18,275 bases of DNA from 13-2-20CM-68-14 sp051955535 (GTDB taxonomy: Bacteria > Actinomycetota > Thermoleophilia > Gaiellales > Gaiellaceae): contig JBQCGP010000083.1 of the NCBI GenBank assembly GCA_051955535.1, positions 1-18,275 of the forward strand. The letters are read 5' to 3'. Below, in pieces: positions 13,050-18,275 of this stretch. The position numbers and the translations under genes were made by a program. Below the pieces are notes generated by a model. It had not been told where the DNA came from and searched no databases. It was given only the letters and a program-made list of their open reading frames with translations. Each line of letters starts with the position of its first letter. Within the stretch, counting starts at the first letter, position 1.

Positions 13050-14219
13050 GTGCGCCTCGCCGTCAGCCGGAACGCCGGCTTCGTGCTCGTCGCCTACGCG
13101 TTCCTCGTGACGATGATCGGGACGACGCTGCCGACCCCTCTCTATCCGCTCTTCGCGGAGCGTTATTCGTTCGGGGAGCTGATGGTGACGGTGATCTTCG
13201 CCGTCTACGCCTTCGGCGTGATCGCGGGGCTGCTTGCGTTCGGAAATCTCTCGGACGAGATCGGCCGCAAGCCGGTGCTGCTCCTCGGGATCGCGTTTTC
13301 CGCGACGAGCGCCTTGCTGTTCGTCTTCGCGGGCTCGCTGGCGCCGATCTTCGCCGGCCGCGTCTTCTCCGGCCTCTCGGCCGGGATCTTCACGGGCACA
13401 GCGACCGCCATGATGGTCGACCTCGCGCCTGGAGGCCGGCGGCGGCTGGGGAGCCTCGTCGCCGTCGTCGTCAACCTCGGCGGGCTCGGTCTCGGCACGC
13501 TGCTCGCCGGCCTGCTCGCCGACTACTGCACCTCGCCGCTGCGGCTCCCCTTCCTCGTCCAGCTCGGGCTGCTCGTCCCCGCGGTACTCGGTCTGCTCGT
13601 GACGCCCGAGACGGTGGAGCGCCGTGCCTTCCGGCTCCGGCTTCAGCGCCTCCGGGTTCCCGCCGAGGTGCGCGGCGTCTTCATCCGCGGGGCGAGCGTC
13701 GGCTTCGGCGGCTTCGCAGTCGCCGGCGTCTTCGGCTCGGTCGCTCCCGCCTTCATGGCACAGATCCTGGGCCGGACGAGCCATGCCCTGGCCGGCTTGG
13801 TCGTGTTCATCCTCTTCAGCACCTCGATCCTCGGCCAGCTCCTCGTCGTACGGCTCTCCGATCGCCGCGCCCTCGTCTGGGGTTGCGCGCTTCTCGCGAG
13901 CGGGGTCGGGCTGCTCGCGCTGGCGCTCTGGCTCGAGTCGCTAGCAGCTCTGATCGCCTCCGCGGCGGTGGTCGGGATCGGCCTGGGAGGCGTGATCGGC
14001 GCAGGACTGGCGGCGATCAACCAGCGCGCGCCGGTCAAGCAGCGCGGCGAGACCGCCTCGAGCTTCTTCGTCGTCATGTACGTGGGCCTCTCGCTGCCGG
14101 TGATCGGCGTCGGTGTGGCGGCCCAGTCGTTCGGCCTCCGCGCCGCCGGCATCGCCTTCAGCGCCGCCGTGGCTGCCCTGGTCCTGGCGGTTCTGGTCAG
14201 CCTGACCCGTCCCGACTAG
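13050..14219 (+). CDS. MFS transporter, probable drug/metabolite exporter
   Basis: 389 residues from GTG 13050 with about twelve membrane segments. The MFS motif A is clear between helices 2 and 3: GNLSDEIGRKPVLLLG (65-80). A second, weaker copy is VRLSDRRALVWG in the C-terminal half. FSGLSAGIFTGTATAMMVDL resembles helix 4/5 of sugar- and drug-proton antiporters. Length and topology fit DHA1-like exporters, but substrate cannot be inferred. There is no adjacent regulator on the same strand; it diverges from the TMEM175-like gene and is followed by a cluster of small palindromes. Confidence 0.9.
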   Translation: MRLAVSRNAGFVLVAYAFLVTMIGTTLPTPLYPLFAERYSFGELMVTVIFAVYAFGVIAGLLAFGNLSDEIGRKPVLLLGIAFSATSALLFVFAGSLAPIFAGRVFSGLSAGIFTGTATAMMVDLAPGGRRRLGSLVAVVVNLGGLGLGTLLAGLLADYCTSPLRLPFLVQLGLLVPAVLGLLVTPETVERRAFRLRLQRLRVPAEVRGVFIRGASVGFGGFAVAGVFGSVAPAFMAQILGRTSHALAGLVVFILFSTSILGQLLVVRLSDRRALVWGCALLASGVGLLALALWLESLAALIASAAVVGIGLGGVIGAGLAAINQRAPVKQRGETASSFFVVMYVGLSLPVIGVGVAAQSFGLRAAGIAFSAAVAALVLAVLVSLTRPD

Positions 14220-14224
14220 CGGGT

Positions 14225-14336
14225 CCTGGTGCCAGGCATGAAGCCGGGTCCGCACCGGACAAAACGCCTGGTAACCAGCTCACTCCTCATTGGCCCCGAG
14301 ACATGTCCAGGCCCCAACCTCGTGCCAGGCACGAGG
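14225..14336. repeat. Cluster of small palindromes (REP-like)
   Basis: Three inverted repeats lie between the MFS stop and the cupin remnant: CCTGG/CCAGG (14225-14236), CTGGT-A-ACCAG (14268-14278), and the strongest, CCTCGTGCC-A-GGCACGAGG (14318-14336), a perfect 9-bp-arm palindrome. A TGCCAGGCA core is shared by the first and last. This resembles REP/BIME-type intergenic elements and could also end transcription from both sides. No transposase is seen nearby. Confidence 0.55.
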
Positions 14337-14352
14337 ACATGCCCCGAACCGC

Positions 14353-14716
14353 CTAGCCCAGCTGCGCTGGATTGTCCGGCTGCCAGTCGCGTCGGACGTA
14401 GCCGCCTTTGGCGCCGATCACGATGAGCACGAGGTTCTCCGTCGCCGACGCTGACGATCTGCCGCGGTGTCGCCGCCTCGACGTGGCAAAACCCGCCCGG
14501 CCCGAGCTCCCTGGTCTCGCCCGGCAGCCGGAACCGCGCGCGCCCGCGGTGTACAAACTAGAGCTCGTCCTGCTCCTCGTGGGAGTGCGGCCGCGACTCC
14601 ACACCGGCTGCGAGCACCCATGCGTTGGCGCCGAAGGCGCTGATCTCGAGCTCCGGCCGGATCTTCCGGACGACGCCGTCCCCGAGCTCGTCCAGCGACG
14701 AAAACGCGTAGCCCAC
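14353..14716 (-). pseudogene. Broken cupin-domain protein gene (nonsense plus frameshift)
   Basis: Read from GTG 14716 the frame gives a cupin-type N-terminus (VGYAFSSLDELGDGVV, then ISAFGANAWVLAAGVE and the metal-site motif RPHSHEEQDEL). It then hits TAG at 14558-14560, where relatives have Tyr (ELYFVH). The same frame continues as FVHRGRARFRLPGETREL and GPGGFCHVEAATPRQIVSVG. Near 14438-14443 one extra base shifts the frame, after which ENLVLIVIGAKGGYVRRDWQ and PDNPAQLG finish at TAG 14353-14355. Without the two lesions this would be a normal single-domain cupin of about 120 residues with His-x-His and Glu metal ligands. It is divergent from the helicase gene. Assembly errors are the alternative explanation. 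Confidence 0.8.
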
Positions 14717-14737
14717 GGTCGCTAGCCTAGGACTCCG

Positions 14738-16897
14738 ATGTCCGTCACGACGCCCGAGAGCTACCTCGTCGGCCTGAACCCCGCGCAACGCGAGGCCGTG
14801 CTCGACACCGAGGGGCCGCTGCTCGTGATTGCGGGCGCCGGCTCCGGCAAGACCCGCGTGCTCACCCACCGGGTCGGCCACCTGATCACCGCCTGCGGCG
14901 TCAAGCCGAACGAGATCCTCGCGATCACGTTCACGAACAAGGCCGCGAACGAGATGAAGGAGCGGCTCGAGGACCTGCTCGGCCCGGCCGCGCGCCGCCT
15001 CTGGATCCTCACCTTCCACGCCGCCTGCGGGCGGATCCTGCGCCGCGAGGCGCCGCGGCTCGGCTACCGCACCAACTTCACCATCTACGACCAGGCCGAC
15101 CAGATCCGGCTGACCAAGGCGTGCTTGGAGGAGCTCGAGCGCGACCCGAAGCGTTTCGTCCCACGCGGCATCCACGCCCAGATCTCCGCGGCGAAGAACA
15201 ACCTGGTCGGGCCCGAGGAGTACAAATCGCGCGTCTCGTCCTTCTACGACCAGACCGTCGCGGACACGTACGACCTTTACCAGCGGCGCCTGTTCGGCTC
15301 GAACGCCGTCGACTTCGACGACCTCCTCTTCCTGACCGTCGACGTCCTGGAGCGCTTCCCCGAGGCGCTCGATCGCTGGCGCAAGGCGTTTCGCTACGTG
15401 CTCGTCGACGAGTACCAGGACACGAACCACGCCCAGTATCGGCTGCTCCAGCTCCTGGCTGGAGCGCACATGAACCTCTTCGCCGTGGGCGATCCAGACC
15501 AGTCCATCTACGCCTTCCGTGGCGCGGACATCCGCAACATCCTCGAGTTCGAACGCGACTTCCCGGGCACGCGCACGATCCCGCTCGAGCAGAACTACCG
15601 CTCCACGAACACGATCCTGCGCGCGGCCAATCACGTGATCGCGAACAACCGCGAGCGCAAGCCGAAGAACCTGTTCTCCGACCTCGGCGAGGGCGACCCG
15701 GTCCGCGTGTACGAGGTCGAGGACGAGCACGCCGAGGCGCGTTTCGTCGCCGCCGAGATCGCCGGCCTCGTCGAGGAGGGCTTCAACGGCAGCGAGATCG
15801 GCGTCTTCTACCGGACGAATGCGCAGTCGCGTGTGCTGGAAGACATCCTCGTCCGCCAGGGCGTGGCGTACCAGGTCGTCGGCGGGCCGCGCTTCTACGA
15901 GCGGGCCGAGATCAAGGACGTGATGGCCTACCTCCAGGTGATCGACAACCCCTATGACGCCGTCTCGCTGCAGCGGGTCGTGAACCGGCCGCGGCGCGGC
16001 ATCGGGGACTCGTCGATGGCGCGGCTCCAGACCTATGCCGACGCGCACGGGATCTCCCTCTGGGAGGCGTTCGAGTTCGGCGAGGAGGCCGGAGTGGGGG
16101 CGGCGCCGCTCAGGGCCGTCCGCGAGTTCCGGACGCTCATGCAGTCGTTGATGGCGGGCGCCCTCGAGCTCGAAATGCCGGAGCTGATCGAGCGCGTGCT
16201 CGAGGGCAGCGGCTACCTGGCGACGCTCGAGGCCGAGCGAACGATCGAGGCGCAGGGCCGGATCGAGAATCTCCAGGAGTTCGTCGGCGTCACGCGCGAG
16301 TACCAGGAGCAGGCCGACGAGCCGAACCTCTCCAGCTTCCTCCAGGAGATCTCGCTCTACTCCGACCAGGACGCGATGCGCGGCGAGGGCTCCCTCGTCA
16401 CGCTGATGACGCTGCACAACGCGAAGGGCCTCGAGTTCCGCGCCGTCTTCATGATCGGCATGGAGGAGGGGATCTTCCCGCATTCGCGCTCGCTCGAGGA
16501 GAACACGCTGGAGGAGGAGCGGCGGCTCGCCTACGTCGGGATGACCCGCGCGAAGGAGCGGCTCGTCCTGACCCACGCGAGCGCTCGCTCGCTGTGGGGG
16601 AACCGGAACTACAACCTGCCCTCGCGCTTCCTGGACGAGCTGCCCGAAGAGGGCGTCGACCGCGAGCGCCTGCGGCCGGCATCGTGGTCGTCGTATGCGT
16701 CCGCGAGCGGCGGCGGGATCGCACCACGCGAGGACGTGCCAGAGCTCGCGACCGGCGATACCGTCCGCCACGAGACCCTCGGCGAAGGCATCGTCACCCG
16801 CATCGAGCCGGGCGGCGTCGTCAGCGTTCGCTTCGCGGGCGAGGACTCCGAGCGGCGGCTGATGCTCGATTACGCCCCGCTCGAGCGTGTCGGCTAG
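14738..16897 (+). CDS. pcrA: ATP-dependent DNA helicase PcrA/UvrD
   Basis: 719 residues from ATG 14738. All superfamily 1A motifs are present in order: LNPAQREAV Q-motif, Walker A AGAGSGKTR (32-40), Ia ITFTNKAANEMKERL, II LVDEYQD (about 223-229), III GDPDQSIYAFRGAD, IV LEQNYRSTNTIL, V TLHNAKGLEF (about 558-567), VI RRLAYVGMTRAKERL. The C-terminus (RHETLGEGIVTRIEPGGVVS) is the Tudor-like domain that binds RNA polymerase in PcrA. Length matches PcrA (about 720-740). It unwinds DNA 3' to 5' in nucleotide-excision and transcription-coupled repair. Three bases separate it from the next gene. Confidence 0.97.
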   Translation: MSVTTPESYLVGLNPAQREAVLDTEGPLLVIAGAGSGKTRVLTHRVGHLITACGVKPNEILAITFTNKAANEMKERLEDLLGPAARRLWILTFHAACGRILRREAPRLGYRTNFTIYDQADQIRLTKACLEELERDPKRFVPRGIHAQISAAKNNLVGPEEYKSRVSSFYDQTVADTYDLYQRRLFGSNAVDFDDLLFLTVDVLERFPEALDRWRKAFRYVLVDEYQDTNHAQYRLLQLLAGAHMNLFAVGDPDQSIYAFRGADIRNILEFERDFPGTRTIPLEQNYRSTNTILRAANHVIANNRERKPKNLFSDLGEGDPVRVYEVEDEHAEARFVAAEIAGLVEEGFNGSEIGVFYRTNAQSRVLEDILVRQGVAYQVVGGPRFYERAEIKDVMAYLQVIDNPYDAVSLQRVVNRPRRGIGDSSMARLQTYADAHGISLWEAFEFGEEAGVGAAPLRAVREFRTLMQSLMAGALELEMPELIERVLEGSGYLATLEAERTIEAQGRIENLQEFVGVTREYQEQADEPNLSSFLQEISLYSDQDAMRGEGSLVTLMTLHNAKGLEFRAVFMIGMEEGIFPHSRSLEENTLEEERRLAYVGMTRAKERLVLTHASARSLWGNRNYNLPSRFLDELPEEGVDRERLRPASWSSYASASGGGIAPREDVPELATGDTVRHETLGEGIVTRIEPGGVVSVRFAGEDSERRLMLDYAPLERVG

Positions 16898-16900
16898 CGA

Positions 16901-17866
16901 ATGAGCGTCAAGTGGGGCCTGCTCTCGACGGCCGTGATCAACGAGGCGATTATCGAGGGGGCGGCCGAGACCTCCGACGTTGATGTGATCGCGGTCGCAA
17001 GCCGTGACGAGGGGCGGGCTCGAAGCTACGCGGACGCGCACGGGCTCGAGCGCGCGTACGGCAGCTACGAGGGCCTACTGGCCGACTCGGACGTTGAGGC
17101 CGTCTACATCTCGCTCCCGAACAGCCTGCATGTCGAGTGGACGGTTCGGGCCCTCGAGAGAGGCAAGCACGTGCTCGTCGAGAAGCCGTTCTCGAGGCAC
17201 CCGGACGAGGTCGAGGAGGCGTTCGACCGTGCGGACGGCGCCGGCCTCGTCCTTTCCGAGGGCTTCATGTGGCGGCACCATCCGCAGACGCGCCGGCTGG
17301 TCGAGTTGATCGACGAGGGCATCGCCGGACGGATACGAGTCGTCCGGACAACCTTCGCGTTCGACCTCGCGACCGAGCGCGGCACCGGCGACACGCGCTT
17401 CGACCCCGCTCTCGACGGCGGGGCGCTGATGGACGTCGGCTGCTACTGCATCGGCGGCCTCCGACTCGTCGCAGGCGAGCCGGTCCGCTCCCGCGGCGAG
17501 CAGGTTGTCGGCCCGAGCGGCGTCGACGTCGTCTTCGGAGGCGCGCTGGCCTTCGCCGACGGGATCCTCGGGCACTTCGACTGCGGCTTCGTCGTGCCGA
17601 GACGGGCAGGGCTGGAGGTCGTCGGCGAGGAAGCGACGATCGTCGTCCCCGATCCTTTCACGCCAAGAACGCTCGGAATCGATGTGCTGCGGCCTGGCGC
17701 CGCGCCAGAACGCATCCCGATCCAGCCCGCGAACCCCTACCGCCTCGAGCTCGAAAACGTGAACGCCGCTATCCGCGGCGAAGCCCCGCTGCTGCTAGGC
17801 CGTGAGGACGCGCTCGCCCAGGCGCGGACGATCGACGAGCTGTACCGGTCGGCTGGCGCCGGCTGA
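16901..17866 (+). CDS. Gfo/Idh/MocA-family NAD(P)-dependent oxidoreductase
   Basis: 321 residues from ATG 16901, three bases after the helicase stop, so probably co-transcribed. The Rossmann start is WGLLSTAVIN rather than a full GxGxxG, as in xylose-dehydrogenase-like members. The conserved HVLVEKPFSR (90-99) gives the catalytic EKP Lys95, and GALMDVGCYCIGGLRLVAGEP (174-194) matches the family's second-domain D-x-G-x-Y-x-I motif. It probably oxidises or reduces a sugar or similar polyol; substrate is unknown. The stop codon is embedded in the stem of a terminator hairpin. Confidence 0.92.
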   Translation: MSVKWGLLSTAVINEAIIEGAAETSDVDVIAVASRDEGRARSYADAHGLERAYGSYEGLLADSDVEAVYISLPNSLHVEWTVRALERGKHVLVEKPFSRHPDEVEEAFDRADGAGLVLSEGFMWRHHPQTRRLVELIDEGIAGRIRVVRTTFAFDLATERGTGDTRFDPALDGGALMDVGCYCIGGLRLVAGEPVRSRGEQVVGPSGVDVVFGGALAFADGILGHFDCGFVVPRRAGLEVVGEEATIVVPDPFTPRTLGIDVLRPGAAPERIPIQPANPYRLELENVNAAIRGEAPLLLGREDALAQARTIDELYRSAGAG

Positions 17867-17878
17867 CGCCCCGTTTTT
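17848..17878 (+). terminator. Rho-independent terminator of the pcrA-oxidoreductase unit
   Basis: GTCGGCTG (17848-17855) pairs with CGGCTGAC (17860-17867), eight pairs including two G-U, around GCGC. It is followed by GCCCCG and TTTTT (17874-17878). The stem includes the oxidoreductase stop codon. Confidence 0.75.
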
Positions 17879-17891
17879 GCTCGGCTAAACT
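17863..17891 (+). promoter_or_regulatory. Candidate sigma-70-type promoter for tRNA-Val
   Basis: CTGACG at 17863-17868 (-35-like) and TAAACT at 17886-17891 (-10-like) are spaced by exactly 17 bp, each matching four of six consensus bases, about 10 bp before the tRNA. The -35 overlaps the terminator stem of the preceding gene. Confidence 0.5.
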
Positions 17892-17901
17892 GCGCCAACC
17901 A

Positions 17902-17974
17902 GGGCGGTTAGCTCAGTTGGGAGAGCACCAGCTCGACAAGCTGGGGGTCGCTGGTTCGAGCCCAGCACCGCCCA
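17902..17974 (+). tRNA. tRNA-Val (anticodon GAC)
   Basis: A 73-nt cloverleaf folds completely: acceptor GGGCGGT/ACCGCCC, D stem GCTC/GAGC with loop AGTTGGGA, anticodon stem CCAGC/GCTGG with loop TCGACAA, variable GGGTC, T stem GCTGG/CCAGC with loop TTCGAGC, discriminator A. The anticodon is GAC (valine). CCA is not encoded. Position 33 is C instead of the nearly universal U, which is odd. The 3' half of such genes is a common integration target, and repeats follow it. Confidence 0.93.
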
Positions 17975-18052
17975 CTTCCGCCCTCGACGGCAGGCCGACA
18001 CCGCTTAAACAAGCAGGTCACGGCCGCCAGCGAGGGCAGTAACGCTCGGGTC

Positions 18053-18074
18053 GGGCATACCTATGGGCATACCT
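18053..18074. repeat. Tandem decamer pair downstream of tRNA-Val, 12-bp period
   Basis: GGGCATACCT occurs at 18053-18062 and 18065-18074 with AT between. Read on the other strand (AGGTATGCCC) it resembles the TTGGTAGCCC pair at 8421-8442. The tRNA lies about 80 bp upstream, which suggests an attachment region. The rest of 17975-18184 holds no gene I can support. Confidence 0.7.
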
Positions 18075-18139
18075 CCGGGATCGGCGGCCGGGGTTCTAGC
18101 CGGGCCGGGAGTAGGAGCTCCCCCCGCCGTCGCCGGGCT

Positions 18140-18160
18140 CCGGTCCGATGCGCCGACCGG
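18140..18160. promoter_or_regulatory. Inverted repeat upstream of the last, partial gene
   Basis: CCGGTC (18140-18145) and GACCGG (18155-18160) are perfect 6-bp arms with a 9-nt spacer, about 25 bp before GTG 18185. It could be an operator or a leader hairpin; nothing decides between them. Confidence 0.3.
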
Positions 18161-18184
18161 ACTGCCGCCTACGCTCCCCTCACC

Positions 18185-18275
18185 GTGCAGGGAATCTTGC
18201 TTCCCGCCGTCGTCGCCGTTATCACCACGCTGCTGGTCGAGTACTCCGCCAAGCCTGGATTGGACGCGCGCAAAG
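18185..18275 (+). CDS. N-terminal fragment of a small membrane-anchored protein, cut by window end
   Basis: GTG 18185 opens a frame to the window edge, giving 30 residues (VQGILLPAVVAVITTLLVEY, then SAKPGLDARK). One hydrophobic segment is followed by a Lys/Arg-containing stretch, as in single-pass membrane proteins with a cytoplasmic coiled coil. The family cannot be assigned from so short a piece, and no clear ribosome binding site is seen. Confidence 0.5.
   Translation, partial: MQGILLPAVVAVITTLLVEYSAKPGLDARK

Noticed and set aside
12794..14356. 520-codon plus-strand frame over the MFS gene
   Set aside because: Shadow of the MFS frame, which has motif A and about twelve membrane segments.
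14558..17041. Very long open frame (827 codons) on the minus strand opposite pcrA
   Set aside because: It is a shadow of the helicase: the plus-strand frame contains every SF1 helicase motif, while the minus product is low-complexity Arg/Asp/Leu text. Only its last 53 codons (14558-14716) are meaningful, as the N-terminus of the broken cupin.
17932..17948. Reading the tRNA anticodon as CGA (serine)
   Set aside because: The 5-bp anticodon stem and 7-base loop place GAC at positions 34-36; a serine tRNA would also need a long variable arm, which is absent.

Overview
This window is GC-rich and densely coded, with many GTG starts and short gene overlaps. It looks like a chromosomal segment of a high-GC actinobacterium. 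The mix of DUF4430 proteins, an ECF transporter, PadR-HAAS and a PcrA-type helicase would fit a soil lineage such as Thermoleophilia, but that placement is an inference from style and gene content.

Layout. 1-2137: the 3' part of a PQQ-type sugar dehydrogenase, then a lipoprotein with PQQ-like beta-propeller repeats. 2134-2358: a small coiled-coil protein on the minus strand. 2435-7426: a cobalamin (B12) riboswitch followed by six overlapping plus-strand genes: a secreted DUF4430 protein, a DUF4430 lipoprotein, EcfT, a fused double ECF ATPase, an ECF S component and a secreted alpha/alpha-barrel (prenyltransferase/squalene-cyclase-like) protein. 7423-8343: a tandem GNAT acetyltransferase. 8395-10206: an accessory-looking stretch with a tandem decamer repeat, a hairpin, two small unknown proteins, a DUF202 membrane protein and a doubtful small ORF. 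10229-12410: an LPG-synthase-like (UPF0104) membrane protein and a PadR/HAAS-membrane-protein pair. 12374-14219: a TMEM175-like channel and a divergent MFS exporter. 14225-14716: a cluster of small palindromes and a broken cupin gene. 14738-17866: PcrA/UvrD helicase and a Gfo/Idh/MocA oxidoreductase ending in a good intrinsic terminator. 17902-17974: tRNA-Val(GAC). 17975-18275: a second tandem decamer repeat and the first 30 codons of a membrane protein.

The most notable system is the riboswitch operon. Vertebrate B12 carriers (intrinsic factor, transcobalamin) are an alpha6/alpha6 barrel joined to a small beta domain that belongs to the same family as DUF4430, and they hold cobalamin between the two. 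Here the parts are encoded separately (two DUF4430 proteins and one exported alpha/alpha barrel), wrapped around a complete ECF importer and placed behind a B12 riboswitch. The simplest reading is a split, transcobalamin-like extracellular B12 capture complex feeding an ECF transporter. The riboswitch, the ECF genes and the family assignments are visible in the sequence. The joint cobalamin-binding role is inferred.
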